DNA of 64,000 nt from Magicicada septendecula (lineage: Eukaryota; Arthropoda; Insecta; Hemiptera; Cicadidae). Positions 11,073-22,990 of this stretch are shown piece by piece (the stretch's first letter is position 1; every line of letters begins with the position of its first letter). Location: contig CM068370.1 in assembly GCA_034769895.1 (NCBI GenBank), positions 39,506,844 to 39,570,843 of the forward strand. Reading direction: 5' to 3'. The notes under the pieces were generated by a model, which was not told the DNA's origin, did no database searches, and saw only the letters and a program-made list of their open reading frames with translations. The translations under genes were made by a program, and so were the position numbers.

Positions 11073-11890
11073 TTTAGCACTACAGCCCAACGAGAGCCCT
11101 GGCTTCAAACACCAGTCTTGTCCAGTATCTCCTATCCATTTCCATCTCAGTGTAACCCCTCACAGCCATTCTTCTGAGATCTTCTAGCACATCATCCAAC
11201 CATCTTGTCTTAGGTCGGCCCCTATTTCTGCTTTTACAAACTTGCGCTCTCAGGATTTTCTTTGGCATACGCTGATCATCCATCCGCTCTAGATGATTTA
11301 GCCACTGTAATCGTTGAGCCTTTATGAATCTTACAATGTCCTCAAGCTTCAATATCTCATCTGTCTCCTAGTTATTTCTTATTCTCCATTCATCTTCTTT
11401 AACCGGGCCATAAACTCGTCTTTACAATCTTTCCTTCTTTCAGACCTTCTCAGTGTTTCTTGTTCCTTTTTTGTCAGTGTCCGTGTCTCACCTCCATAAG
11501 TAACAACCGGTCTGGTAAGTGTCTTATATATTTTTATTTTTGTGTTATGAATAATGAGATCGTTTCTCAATACTATACTGTTGGCATAATATGCCCTATT
11601 TCCTATTTCTGTCCTGTCATATATTGTCGTGTTTATGAACCCTTCACTTCATATCATGTTGCCTAGGTATCTGAACTTATCAACTGCATCAAATGAATCA
11701 TCCTCTATGCAAAAATTATATACATTTCTACTCCTTTCTAATGCAGAAATCAGCATATATTTAGTTTTGCTTATGTTTACATTGAGTCCTATTCCAGCGG
11801 ATTTTTTATTCAGTTCCTTGTATACCTCAACTATTCGTTGTCTTGATCTGGCTATTATTACAACATCATCACCGTAAGCACATATTTGGC
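11072..11890 (-). mobile_element. LINE 3' portion with RT palm remnants
   Basis: On the minus strand, from 11890 down: a palm remnant (DDVVIIARSRQRIVEVYKEL) and KFRYLGN, then KIYKTLTRPVVTYGGETRTL (11379-11570). The terminal block at 11080-11352 includes IKAQRLQWLNHLERMDDQRM, RNRGRPKTRWLDDVLEDLRR and a C-terminus ending ARALVGL. The same C-terminus (ARAxxGL) and the 3' motif reading GGGC...GGGCTGTAGTGC are shared with the LINE tails at 19882-20347 and 28955-29390. Frameshifts separate the parts. Confidence 0.8.
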
Positions 11891-11894
11891 TCGT

Positions 11895-12105
11895 CTATTT
11901 TTTATGTAGGGGTTTAATATGGATGCACGCGTTCTGCTTGGTAACCATGTAACTCTGAAAATACGCCTGTACATCTGGAGGCTTTCGTTCTTTTGCGTTT
12001 TGTAAGTTTCAAACCCGTATATAGCGACATAACGACACAGTTTTTGACTCGATCTCGGCACGATCAGCAGCTTCCCCTTCAGTAACAAAGGTACGACAGA
12101 ATTGG
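11895..12105 (-). mobile_element. LINE fragment (post-RT block)
   Basis: The minus-strand frame at 11858-12124 contains IYGFETYKTQKNESLQMYRR then IFRVTWLPSRTRASIL. This resembles the YG.ETW...Q..YRRIL.I.W block after the RT in several LINE families. It lies directly upstream of the previous LINE but looks like a different family. Confidence 0.5.
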
Positions 12106-12239
12106 ACAAATAAAAACACAGCATGATAATGTGATGTATTTATAATATACACACACTTGTTGTTTACTAATTGTACCTATAATCTCAGTCTTCTATTGTG
12201 GTGTATTCATTGTTCATAACCTAAAGATACCATACATAT

Positions 12240-12612
12240 GTATTTTAAATATCTACCGGGCTGTTTGACCGTGGTCCAAGGTTTACATTCACACCAAACT
12301 TTCAGTAGCACCACTGGCTGCCATCTTCAGTGAATATTCGAGTCAACCTAACGCGGGGTGTCGTACGCCAGGCCCACAGTACTGTGGTGAAGGCTAAAGA
12401 TGTCCCCCGATGCTACCTGTACTTATAACTTCATTAAGTCCACGTATAGGTAAAAATTCCACCATCAGCCAATCAGAATAATATTCTGATTGAATATCCT
12501 GGCGTTAGGTTGACTCGAATATCCACTGAAGATGGCAGCCAGTGGTGTTGCTGAAACGTTTGTTTTGAAACCTTGGACCACGGCCAAACAATAGATATTT
12601 CAAATACAACTG
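12240..12612. mobile_element. Palindromic element with hammerhead-like cores
   Basis: Inverted arms (about 12240-12350 and 12490-12612) start with a shared end of the form ...CGGGCTGTTTGNCCGTGGTCCA. Each arm holds CUGAAGA, one U, GGCAGC and then GAAA (12526-12560 on plus; 12298-12330 on minus, decayed to GAAAG). On plus, GAAACGU is followed by U. There is no coding capacity. Related elements are at 49703, 61188 and 63077, with a half copy at 57470. Confidence 0.65.
12526..12560 (+). ncRNA. Hammerhead-like motif in palindrome arm
   Basis: CUGAAGA (12526-12532), one U, a hairpin (GGCAGC with GUUGCU, loop CAGUGGU), GAA, then ACGU as a self-complementary stem III and U as the possible H17. Stem I is only about 2 bp. 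Confidence 0.35.
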
Positions 12613-12654
12613 ACACCGGCCATGAAAGCCTTAGAACAATATTATATCATACAT

Positions 12655-12950
12655 ATGATTTATAGCCCTTTAAATTCGATCGATTTCGGTCATAGACCAT
12701 CCTTTTTATCAGCATATCGATTTCGGACATATACACTGTGCACTTGCTGTCATAATATCGTAAAACAGTTACTATTTACAAATACGAACTTGTAGACATT
12801 AATTAATGAACAAGAAACGTACGTTTTTTTCCAAAGTTTCTCGAGAACTCGTCTTTATAAATAGTTACTGTTTTACGATATTATGACCGCAAGTGCACAG
12901 TGTATATGTCCTGACGATGGTCTATGACCGAAAACGATCGAATTTAAGAA
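12655..12950. mobile_element. Palindromic element, second family
   Basis: Long inverted arms (about 12675-12790 and 12848-12946) share blocks such as ATCGTAAAACAGTTAC and TGTGCACTTG. The right arm carries CUGACGA (12911-12917), U, GGUC-UAU-GACC, GAAAA and the palindrome CGAUCG. This is the same layout as the other hammerhead-like motifs with one extra A. Confidence 0.6.
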
Positions 12951-13567
12951 TGTAAGTAATTAAAACTTTATTATAAATTTTAAGTATGGAATCTTTCGGT
13001 TATGAACAATGAATACACCACAATAGAAGATTATTTTTGTTGTCTTAGAAATGCTTTGATCTTTTCAAAAATTTTTTTTTTTAGTTTTTCTGTTTCTGTC
13101 CGGTGACATTCACAACAAAGAAACCAAGATTATCAGGAAACAAACGATTTAATAAATATTACCAGAAAAAGTCAAGACTTGAAACTTTCTAAATTTGGCC
13201 AGTAAAAAGCGCTGATAACCGTGTGTGAAAGCGACCGAGCTGAGGTTTCGTCAGCTCCACGCACGCACGCACGTGCAAAGTTTTTGTTTCTCACACCGCT
13301 GCTTGCTTACCGTAATAACTGTGACGGTAATAAAAAATACCCCTGGACGTGTTGGGTCCGAACAATGCAACGGGTTAATACGATTCACGGTAATCCTAAC
13401 TACCGTCTACTTTACATCATTATTGTGTCCACGCTCACATTGCACGGAGAGAGACACACAGACAGAGACTTCTTATATCCTAACTAGATTATGTTATTGT
13501 GGTTTTTGTGTTCATGTTTTGTGTTTTTAATACTGTTCTTCCGGACTAGACGTCATCTGTCTCTCTC
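12951..13567. other. Unassigned stretch
   Basis: No recognisable gene or element. There is a GCACGCACGCAC run near 13259. Confidence 0.4.
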
Positions 13568-13850
13568 CTTCTCTTCTTCTTCTTCTGATAGTGCCTATCC
13601 GTTTCGGATGTTGGACATCATACAGGCTATTTTAACTTTCTGCACTGGTGTATGGAATAAGTCAGTTGTATTCATGCCAAACCAGGTCCTTAAATTTGTC
13701 AGCCATGATATTCTCGATGGCCCAACTCCTCTCTTTCCAAGTACTTTTCCTTCTAGTATAGACTGCAATAAGTAAACTCTCTGTTCATTTCTCATCAGAT
13801 GTCCCAGATACTGAAGCTTTCTTATCTTCACTGTGTTATTAACTTCCCCA
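13568..13850 (-). mobile_element. LINE 3' end with short GAAGAA tail
   Basis: The minus-strand frame (13595-13831) reads KIRKLQYLGHLMRNEQRVYL, LLQSILEGKVLGKRG and RISWLTNLRTWFGMNTTDLF, then VKIACMMSNIRNG. This is the C-terminal end of a LINE ORF2. A GAAGAAGAAG stretch forms the tail on the minus strand. A second copy lies at 43207-43568. Confidence 0.75.
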
Positions 13851-13856
13851 TCTTCC

Positions 13857-14035
13857 CCAACCTCTAGAACATAGCCATGATGATATTACTAGAGGTATCT
13901 AAACGATCTTTAATGTAGTGGTTTATCGTTGCCTTCTACATCCCAGTGTCGTTGACTAGTAACTAGTGCATCCGCCTTCGGGGCCGATTTCCCAACCCCA
14001 GGACAATGAGGTGCTCTACCGCTTGCCAGTTCATC
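13857..14035 (-). repeat. Dispersed repeat, copy 1 (SINE-like)
   Basis: About 165 bp matches, in inverse orientation, the sequence at 43569-43735. On the minus strand it begins GCGGTAGAGCACCTCATTG, which resembles the D-arm region of a tRNA, then AAACCACTACATTAAAG and CTAGTAATATCATCATGG. A SINE is plausible. No clear A and B box pair was found. Confidence 0.5.
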
Positions 14036-14347
14036 CCCCCGAAGCTGTTGACTAGCAAGCAGGAGACTACTTAATCCGGTAGTCACTGGGTCGCCATTTC
14101 CTCGTCAGTTAAAACAGGGTGCACCATACAACCGAGGCTGTACTTCGAGAAGGTGAGGTTGGCATTTGTACACGAGAGGCTATATATTGCGCATCATATA
14201 CCTTGCACCCCTCTCTCCTTCTACTGTTCTAATATTAAAGTGACTTTGCGCTTTCCCAAAACCACGTGTTACACTTGGCAAACATTTTACTCAAAACGTT
14301 GAAATATAAACACTGACAGGCGAAAGCTTTCAAACTACGTATTCCTT
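14036..14347. other. Unassigned stretch
   Basis: Nothing recognised. It may be a continuation of the preceding repeat. Confidence 0.35.
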
Positions 14348-14592
14348 TTTTCTAACGACGGAAGGTTTAGCGAGGATCGGTCAATATTGAAATTTCGACA
14401 ATATGCATTGCCATCGTCAGGACAATTGTCGTTAAGTTGTTACGACGCCAACCACACAACACAGTTGTTACGACAACAAACATAATGAGAATAAATAAAC
14501 TGTCAAAACGTCGACACAAATATTGTATAATTTGTATTACATTTATTAACCGATCCTCGTTAAACCTTCCGCCGTTAAAATTATTGATCGAC
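14348..14592. mobile_element. Palindromic element with hammerhead-like core
   Basis: Arms at about 14351-14386 and 14549-14590 share CGGAAGGTTTANCGAGGATCGG. The minus strand at 14388-14420 reads CUGACGA, U, GGCAAU, loop GCAU, AUUGUC, GAAAUU. The core is intact except that GAAAC has become GAAAU. Confidence 0.55.
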
Positions 14593-16639
14593 GGTCACTA
14601 CTAAATTAAGGATTTATTAGGTATTCCCATTTCTTTCAATATCAGTCTACAAGATAAGTACTAGAATCACGTTATGCCTCCTTTTATAATCAATCATAAT
14701 GTACACGTCCAAATCTCTCTATAATGAAATCTACAAAACACTGTCTGAAAATCAACATATTTGACGTACGAGAACGAACGTTTAAGCAACAAGAAGAAGT
14801 CACGATGAAATACAGTCGTTCATAACGAATCACTTTATCCATGAAGAAATTTCCATTACGTCTATTTGTAAACTGGGTGCGATGACGATCACACGGATAA
14901 GAGATTCTCCCTGGCCTTTATCAAGTAATCAATCTCCTTATTTAAAACTGTGGTTACAAACTTTATTTTTTGCGTCCTTCTTGATTGTTCCTTTCCACAA
15001 CAAGAAGCCATACTTTAAAATCTTTTTAATTGTTACGTTTGCATTTGTACCTCATAGTATTTAAAAAATATACAACACAAAATACAGAGCCTAAAAATGA
15101 GTTCAGAAAACAATTCACTGTAAGAACATATTTAATTTATTTGTTACACTCGCAAATGTTTGTTTCATTATCAACATCGTGTGTGTTTCTAAATGATATG
15201 AGCAAACATAACTCTGTAGAATTTTGTCATCAATAAATGTAATTTTTAGCTATCGTTTTCCGTACATTGTTATTTATACATTAAATGTTTCTCCGAAACG
15301 ACATGCTTCATATTAAAGTATAACGTGTTACTTTCTTGTAAATCCGAACAGATACGCGACTTTTAAAACGTTGAACATCCTTCCATAAGTACACAGACGA
15401 TTTCCCATAATTTCTGGGAAAATTTAGGTTTACACATAAGATATTGCTAAAAAATTTCTATAATTTCCTATCACTTACTAGTAAATAAATGTGTGTGCGT
15501 GTGCGCGCGATATTAATTTAAAACCAAGTTTTCAGGAATTTGCCTGGTTTAATTTTGAAAAGCGCTTTCTAGGCCAGGTCTCATTCTCTTCATTCGACTG
15601 ATAGTCAAAGCGCTTTGTCTTTGCCAACTTAAACAAAATAAGATGTTGAAAAAGTGCTTCATTAAATTTATATAACAATTACCATTAAGAATATTAAAAA
15701 AGTTCAATTCTCGTTATCAGTGTTGGGACAATTTTTCTCATCTGGTTCCTCGTTCTGAAGATAGTCAGCAGGAGCAATAACGTCAATTTTAATTATAAAC
15801 GACGGCCATTAAGCCAGAAAATGTTACAGAATGTCCAATGTGCAAAATGTGTGAAAACGTAAGAAACAACCATGTGTGTGTAGGGGGGCGCGTATGTAAA
15901 AAGAGAGAGAGAGCACAATGATACATTTTTCGCTCCACCTTACTTTTTGTCACTATTAATATAGACGATCGAATGTGGATTCATTTGTAATGAGCGACTC
16001 AAAAAAATGAGATGAACGGCACGGATGGGAACAGATGGATTCAAGTAGACACCGATGTCATAGCCTACACTAGATCAGGTATTCCAGCAACACGCATAAA
16101 GAACTTGAACTCATTACAAGTTACGTTACAAAGGAAAGCGTTCGTTCGGCCGACTGCCAAATGAATTACAGGAAGGAACTAATTACCGGTCGTTATCATT
16201 AAACTTGTAATTATAGAAAGGCTTAATTTCTACTGTTGTTATTTCTCGACCACTTGAAATACTTCAACCAATCGGTTCTCATGAACTTTTAATAAATATT
16301 CTTTCTACTTCCTCTACTTCCCATTTACACGTCGAGGTAGAAACTCACGAACTAACTTCGCTGTAATAGTGACGGTACAACACCGTCCCCTTACCGTGTC
16401 CTGTGTTTTTCTGGCATCCATCTAAATACTGTATCCATCTGTGATTTAGACTCTGTCTTGTTTTGTATACATTGACTGCTGTTTCATCTTCACCGTGTTT
16501 GACTGTGGCGTTTGTGGGAGATGAAGGGATCGCCCACTTGTATGCCGCGTTTGAGCTTCTTCCAGAGGTCCTGCCGCGGGGACCATAACTCACTGGATTT
16601 TAAGGATGTGGCCTGCTACCGGCCGTGGGGTTTCAATTA
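14593..16639. other. Unassigned stretch
   Basis: About 2 kb without a recognisable gene. It holds small simple repeats (GT-rich at 15490, GA-rich at 15902) and a single copy of the CACCGTGTTTGACTGTG word at 16491 that recurs in the minisatellite downstream. Confidence 0.4.
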
Positions 16640-17285
16640 GTTGTCTAATTGAGCGTAATTGTTTGCTGAGACCGGGTCCACAGATGGGTTGCAACCGAAG
16701 GCGCTAATCAGGTGATTGCCCTTAAAGCGGACACAACGGCAGTAGAACTTTCTGGAAAGTATCCGTATGGTGGCGTTCAGGAAGCGGACACGCAGGGAGT
16801 CTCTGATGTATTTTTAGAAGTCAGATAGTGGGCTTTACACACCCAGCGCAATCCTCGGTCAAGGAGAGACTGAAGCTTTCGCTTGTGGGTTTTGGACAAG
16901 TAGGGATCGCGTAGGTAACCATCGGCGCCACATAAGTGGTAACGATGAGTTTCCCTGGGCGGCGGGTTATGGAATTGCTGCAAAGGGGGGGGGGCGAAAT
17001 TGATAAAGACGATTGGCAGTTTTGTGGGCTACTTGCTCGGAGTGTGCCCGCCAGGTCCAAGTGAAGCTCGAGGTACTTGACTCTGTCGGACCAGGGCAGA
17101 GTGGTATCGCCTACGTAGAGTTAGTCGGGGAACCTTCTGCGTCTGGAGAAGACTACGGCTGTCCTCTTGGCCGCGTTAACAGAGACCCTCTATTTCTCTG
17201 CCCACTCAACGTGGTCGTCAAGCTGTTCCTGGAGCCAGATAACGGCCGTTTCGGCCCGACGATCGACGTCATTCTTCCACCTACT
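16640..17285 (-). mobile_element. Jockey-like LINE fragment
   Basis: Minus-strand translation in one broken frame gives AVIWLQEQLDDHVEWAEK, VNAAKRTAVVFSRRRRFPD and LYVGDTTLPWSDRVKYLE. It then gives VAPMVTYAIP and KRKLQSLLDRGLRWVCKAHY. This is the thumb region and tail of a Jockey-clade RT. It is the same family as 820-1416. Stops and frameshifts are present. The lower boundary near 16640 is approximate. Confidence 0.65.
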
Positions 17286-18135
17286 GTACTTGTTTGTCCA
17301 CTCTGATTGTGCACAGTGCTTACTCTCTACCGTGTTTGATTGTCCAATGTATTTCTCTGATTATTGGGCTTGTTTGTCCAGCTCGCTTGATTCTCTACCG
17401 TGATTACTTCTTCACAGTGTTTGTTACTGAGCTTCTGAGCTTGTTTGTACACCGCGAATGATTGCCCACCGAGCTTAACCTCTACTGTGCTTCCCTGCAC
17501 GGCTATATTTACAAGGGGGCTGTGGGAGACCGGACCCCCCTCCCAGACGGTTGAAAAAGTTGACGAATTTTGTTAATCTCTTAATTTTTAGGCTGTTTAA
17601 TTTTTTTCAAGCTGTGTACGCTAATATAGTAGTAGCTCTTTTTTAAATATACAGACAGGTTTATTACGCAACATTAGCGTATATGTTTGAAATATGGAAT
17701 GTAGGTAAATCAATTCAGTCAATAAGTATCTTTTAACAGTGTTTCAATAACGCGTATTTTTATTGTGTCATTACCGTCTGCTTTAATGGGACTCATTTCA
17801 GGATGTTATCGCGTCTGTTTCAGCCACTTTAAAGATAGTATATTGATTAGTCTTAACTTGTTCTTTCTTTAGTTTGAAGCCGGCCCGACCCCGGACCCCC
17901 AAAGCCAAATTCTAGATACGCCACTGCTTCACTGTCCAGCATGTTTTTTTCCATTTTGTTTGTTTGTCTATCGTAATTGATTTTTCCCCATGCTCGACTG
18001 TTCACCGTATTTTGATTGGTCACCGTACTTGACTGTACAGCGTATTTGACTATACTCCGTGCTTGATTGTCTACTGAGCAGGACTGATCACCGTACTTGA
18101 CTGTACACCATGTTTGATTGTCCGCCTAGGTCGTT
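17286..18135. repeat. Degenerate minisatellite, split by a MITE
   Basis: Irregular tandem words of about 17-20 bp around CACCGTGTTTGATTGTCC and CACCGTACTTGACTGTACA fill 17286-17497 and 17935-18135. MITE B sits between them. A related block occurs at 24584-24828, and the last 90 bp of the two loci align well. Confidence 0.65.
17490..17934 (-). mobile_element. hAT-like MITE, copy B
   Basis: A 429-bp element (17498-17926) with the same ends and interior as copy A. Flanking octamers CTTCCCTG (17490-17497) and CTTCACTG (17927-17934) match at 7 of 8 positions. It has no coding capacity. Confidence 0.8.
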
Positions 18136-18840
18136 TGTCCGACGTGCGTGGCTGTTCATTGTATTTTTTTCACATCTGGTTTAGAGCGAGCAGAAATGAC
18201 TGCCGCGCGCACCTTGTATAAACCCTTGTAAGGACCCATTGACCGTCGCGCGTACCTTGTATGCCAACTTTTGGATTTCTTGACCGCCGCGCGCACCAAG
18301 TTCGTTCGTAGTCCTTCAGTCTTTCGACTGGTTTGTACCCTCCCCGCATATACCCGTGATGCGTGTGGTACTGAGTCTCTCACAGGTATATGGGACCTAC
18401 AGTTTTACGCCGGATCCGAACGGCACCAAGTGAAACCTCGATTTTTCAAATCATGTAAAAAAGTGGTAGTTGTAGTAGCAGTAGCAGTATAGTACTAGTA
18501 CTTTTACTATCATCATCGTCATCATTATTAATCTTATTGTTGTTATTATTATAATGTAATAATTATTATAAATTATATTATTATAATATTATTATAATTA
18601 TGTTGTTATTATGTAATGATAGTAATGTTTTTTTTTTTATAATTGAATTTAACATGTTAAAACTGGTCAGTAAGACCAACCGTTAACTTATCTCTAATAC
18701 CTCTTAATACCAAATACATATCAGCCAAATCAAGTCCAATGACATTCTTTAGTTAGTTCTGGTGTTCTGAACTAAACACTTTCACCCGCGCACAATGCTC
18801 TGCTTTTATAACACAAAACACTACACAAGTTCAAATGGCT
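18136..18840. other. Unassigned stretch
   Basis: A GC-richer part with repeated CGCGCGCACCTTGTAT-like words (18200-18300) is followed by a strongly AT-rich ATTAT-type tract (18520-18650). No gene seen. Confidence 0.4.
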
Positions 18841-19850
18841 TTGTTCTCTTCAGTCTTCGGCACACGTGTTGATTGTCCAGCAGCTGAAGAATTTCTGTAT
18901 TTTCGTGGAGGTGAAGCCTTTCTTCATGCTTCTTCGCAAACCTTTTAATCTCTTCTTTAATTGTTGGAATACCTAGATCTCTGTGGATATCGCGTTTCTA
19001 ACGTACCATGGTGCATTCACCATGTCCGCAAAACTTTGTTTTGGAATGTTTGTATTATCCTGATGTTACTATCTTTCGCGCACCCCCAGAGTTGAATTCC
19101 ATACAGCCAGGTGGGTTTAATTATCTGATTATAGATCAGAGTTTTACTGTATTAAGATAGATTGGAATGTTTTATTTAGGTTGTAAATGAGCCATTTATA
19201 TTGTTGGAATTTTATGTTAACTTTCTCTTTTTTTTTTACATGCTCTTTCCATCTCAGTTTGGTATCCAATGTCATACCCAGGTATTTGGCTTTGTTTTCA
19301 TAAGGAGGTACCGTTCCATTTATGACCAGTGATGGAAGATTATTCAATTTTTTATTGGCAAATTAATCTGTGCCGATTTGGCTTCGTTAAGTTTAATTTC
19401 CCATTTTTTGGTCAATTCATATATGGTATCGCTAGTTTTCTGCAATAATCGAGTTGAAATAACCTCATCTTGCCCTGTTGTAAGCAAAGCTGTATCATCT
19501 GCAAAAGTAGCCAATTTTGCTAACACTGTCCTGTGGTACTCCCGCCTGCACGTCTTTTAGGTCTGAACATGCTTCTTCTTGTTTAACTCTAAACAGTCTA
19601 TTAGATATGTACGAGGTAAGGATTTCTACATACTGTCTAGGTAACATTTTATTTAATATGTAAATTAATCCTTCATGCCACACCTTGTCAAAGGCTTGCG
19701 CGACATCAAGGAATAGTGCAGAACAAATTTGTTTTTCTTCCAAGGTTTTGTCAATTGCATCTGTAATTCGATGCACCTGGTCTATTGTCGAATGCTTTTG
19801 TCTAAACCCGAATTGATAGTAATGTATTTGTAAAGATTATTTTAAAAACG
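18841..19850 (-). mobile_element. Jockey-clade LINE RT relic
   Basis: On the minus strand from 19776: CSALFLDVAQAFDKVWHEGL (first catalytic Asp), ILTSYISNRLFRVKQ and AGVPQDSV. A deletion then removes the segment between that motif and LATFADDTALLTTG, the second catalytic pair. NKAKYLGMTLDTKLRWKEHV and, below 19140, KPTWLYGIQLWGCAKDSNIR follow. The order and wording are typical of Jockey. The deletion joins GVPQ to FADD over roughly 30 missing residues, and there are frameshifts. Confidence 0.8.
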
Positions 19851-19869
19851 CAAAAAGGTGGCTATTATT

Positions 19870-20359
19870 TTGATACAATGACACTTTCTCTCTCTCTCCC
19901 ATGGCACTACAGCCCTTGTTGGGCCCTGGCCTCCTTCAGTTTTTCCCATTCTATTTTGTCGGTAGCCATCCTCCTCCAGGAACGCACTTTCAGTATTTCT
20001 TTCGCATCCTCATCCACCGCGTCCTCCCATCTTCTCGTCGGTCTTCACACTGGTCTTTATCCGTGGATTCTGGTATTCAATAGTTTTCGTGGTATTCTGT
20101 CTTCCCCCATCCTGGCTACATGACCAGCCCACCTTAGACGCTGTAGTTTTATGCATCGTGTTAGCGGTGGATCTTTATACATTTGATACAAGTCAAAGTT
20201 ATATTTTATTCTCCAGCCGTGTACGTCATTAACTGGTCCCAGGATTCTTCGTAATATTTTTCTTTCAAAGATATCGAGAGTGTTCGCTGCTTTGGAGTTC
20301 AGGGTACACGTTTCTTAGGTTAGGATGGGTCTTATTATTGATTTGTATTGATACAATGA
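19870..20359 (-). mobile_element. LINE 3' fragment with perfect 12-bp TSD
   Basis: The 466-bp insertion (19882-20347) is flanked by TTGATACAATGA at 19870-19881 and 20348-20359. The minus strand encodes FERKILRRILGP, IKLQRLRWAGHVARMGEDR, RPTRRWEDAVDEDAKEIL and a C-terminus ARAQQGL. A short GAGAGA tail follows on that strand. It is the same family as 11072-11890 and 28955-29390. Confidence 0.85.
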
Positions 20360-20673
20360 TAACAATGATGAAATGATGATGTTCATGATGTTGCAGTCCC
20401 TGCTAACATATAAATAATGTTATTACGTATATAACGAGTAGAAGGCTGTACCAGTTGTCCGGTTGTGCAATGGCGGTAACGACACAACGATTACAGGCGG
20501 CACAGTTTAAACTGCCCTGACTAGAAAGTACTGTGAAGTTTCTGTACGCTACATATATGAGAGTATGTAACATGTGCTAGGTGTGTCCGACCATAATACG
20601 GAACAACCGAAAATAACACCTCTGCTCCCACTCTCGTGAAATTACACCACTTCTCTGAACCAAGCGATCATAT

Positions 20674-20710
<37 letters not shown>

Positions 20711-20807
20711 TTTCACTAATCCTTGAACTTTAACGAGAAAAAAGTAAATCTAACGCGACTTCAACAACAGGTTCTGCTCGAAGCTCGAAGCGATTTTCTG
20801 TTTCAAG
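20360..20807. other. Unassigned stretch
   Basis: Contains a (TG)n tract at 20678-20708. Nothing else was recognised. Confidence 0.4.
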
Positions 20808-21024
20808 TAAGAGGCGAGCGAGCACTATCCATCACTGGGCAATTGCGTGCAGTTCGCCGGCGGGAATGTAGCAATCAAATAAATGTTTCTCGAGAAGCGG
20901 CGACCGACGACGACTAAAGTCACACATACGGTTACTTACGTAACTCGGAACATTCTTCTGTACACGTAACTGAGTGTGTCGCTGCTGACTTCATGTAAGG
21001 GCGTGTGAGTGCGGACGCGGAAAT
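20808..21024. repeat. Long direct repeat, left copy
   Basis: 217 bp matching 21965-22190 in the same orientation with a few substitutions and small indels. Both copies end in GAGTGCGGACGCGGAAAT. The pair encloses a LINE. Confidence 0.85.
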
Positions 21025-21964
21025 CATCATCATCTTCTTAACGGTTTTAGGCTTTAGCGGCCTGTTCCTATTCCACAGTCCACCTTTTCTTAGGCCTACC
21101 AAATTTGTTTGTGCCTCTAGGGTTTTTTCGCTATCTTCGGTATTCTACTTTCTTCCATTTCATCTATGTGTTGAACCATTGTCTTCTGTATTCTTTAATC
21201 CTTTCATTAACTCAAAAAATATCTAAATCTCTTCTTATCTCTTCATTTCTTATACGATCTCGTCTATTACACCTTTTAACTGATCTCAGAAATTTCGTTT
21301 CAGCTGTTTGTATCTTCTGTTCATCTTTTTTCTTTATGACCCAAGTTTCAGAACCATACAGTAGTGTAGGTATTGCCATTGTTTTATAAAATTGTATTTG
21401 AGTTTCTTTTCTACAGTTATTTCCTAACGTTCTCCAAATCGTTCCTCACATTCTTGTGAAATTCGTCACTTTATTTTCTATATCTCTCTCTTGATCATAA
21501 GTAATGTCAAGTCCAAGACAGTTGAAATGTCTTACTTGTTCTATGTATGTGTTGTCTATGCATATTTTGGTCCGAACCGGTTCATCTCCTATAATGCCAT
21601 TAGTTTTGACTTGATTCAGATATGTTACAGTTATATTCTTTTCCTACTTTATGTAAGATGTATATTCCTCGCTGGAGTTCGTCTTCTCAAGTGGCGAATC
21701 TACCGCTTGGTCATCCGCGAATAGAATGGTCTTCAAACTTTTATTTCGGTGGATTTTAATACCGTCAGGGGATTGTTGTTTCCATTTTTTGAGAATATCA
21801 TCTAGGTAAAGGTTAAAAAGTAGTGGTGACAGACAACAACCTTGTCTTACGCCTTTGTTTGTTTCAATCGGGATAGATTCTTCTCCGTCGTCTATGATTA
21901 CCGCGGTGTGTCTATATAAACTATATAAACTCTTTATGGCCTGAACTAGGTGTTGTGGTATACC
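21025..21964 (-). mobile_element. LINE RT relic between long direct repeats
   Basis: A 940-bp 5'-truncated insertion. On the minus strand, IPQHLVQAIKSLYSLYRHTA then GVRQGCCLSPLLFNLYLDD and TILFADDQA (catalytic box intact) fill 21644-21964. Then come RHFNCLGLDITYDQERE and LLYGSETWVIKKKDEQKI. The C-terminal end includes KFGRPKKRWTVEQAAKA, and a short (GAT)n tail lies at 21025-21035. The 5' junction falls exactly at the start of the right direct repeat. Frameshifts near 21640 and below make it non-functional. Confidence 0.8.
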
Positions 21965-22190
21965 TAAGAGGCAAGCAAGCACTAGACTCACTATCCACCA
22001 CTGGGCAATTGCGTGCAGTTCACCTGTGGGAATGTAGCAGTCAAATAAATGTTTCTCGAGAAGCGGCGGTCGACGACGACTAAAATCACACATACGGTTA
22101 CTTACGTAACTCGGAACATTCTTGTGTACACGTAACTGACTGTGTCATTGCTTCATGCGCGTAAGGGCGTGTGAGTGCGGACGCGGAAAT
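21965..22190. repeat. Long direct repeat, right copy
   Basis: Partner of 20808-21024. It has an extra 9-bp segment near 21983. Confidence 0.85.
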
Positions 22191-22499
22191 AATTTCAAAA
22201 TTATTGAAATCGCTCAGACGTTTGGGCTTTATGGTCAGGACCAAAGCTATAGTCTGTGGACACAAACGAAACCGGACTTTCTTTTGTGTTCCGGGTATTA
22301 ACATCGCGGTCCGCTGTTAATCGCCTTCTCAAGCTAGAGACAGTCCCGGTTTTATAAACGGGCACACTGGGCAAGTGTCCAGGGGCGCAACGTCAGTGCA
22401 AGGCAAAAATAAGGGAAAACGTCATTAACCTAAAAAAATTAAGAAACTTACAAAGAATATATAAATACCTCAAAAACTGAGTACCTTATAGTAGGCGGT
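22191..22499. other. Unassigned stretch
   Basis: Nothing recognised. Confidence 0.35.
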
Positions 22500-22990
22500 G
22501 AAGGTCAAGATCTAGAACTAGGAACAAAAGTGATAAAAAATATTAAAAACTTCAAGTATTTGGGTGTAGCAATGACATCGGATGGTGACAGCAACCAAGA
22601 AATAAAAGTAAGAATATGACAAGCTAAGACAGCAACAAAACAATTAAACAGTCTGCTTTGGAGTCCACGAATAACAAAAAACAATAAAATCAGAATATAT
22701 AAAACTATAGTCGAAAGTATAGGCCTATATGGAGCAGAACTGTGGGAAATTAATAAAAGAAATAAATCCATAATAAGAGCTATGGAGATGGATTACTGGC
22801 GGAGGTGCTGTAGGCTAACAAGATTAGATAGAGAGAGAAATGTAGAGATAAGACTCCACCCTCTAGAAGAAAAAAAGGAAGACGTAAACATTAATGGAAA
22901 ATGGACGTCGAAGATGCAATGATGCAAGAGGACTTACAGAACAGGGCTGTTTAGACCGGCGCCAGTGGAAGCTAGAGGCGGCGCCAGGCC
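22500..22990 (+). mobile_element. LINE 3' portion
   Basis: Plus-strand translation gives GTKVIKNIKNFKYLGVAMTS then ATKQLNSLLWSPRITKNNK and IVESIGLYGAELWEINKRN. After that come YWRRCCRLTRLDRERNVEIR and a frame break. This is the segment following the RT palm. It ends at an A-rich run near 23010. Confidence 0.7.

Noticed and set aside
10969-11187. Ser-rich and Phe-rich frames
   Set aside because: Translation of (TTC)n. The real signal is the minus-strand LINE end. The same applies at 51283-51645 and 56516-56788.
13221-13530. Overlapping plus-strand frames of about 90-100 codons
   Set aside because: Two frames of similar length overlap with no recognisable domain and no support for either.
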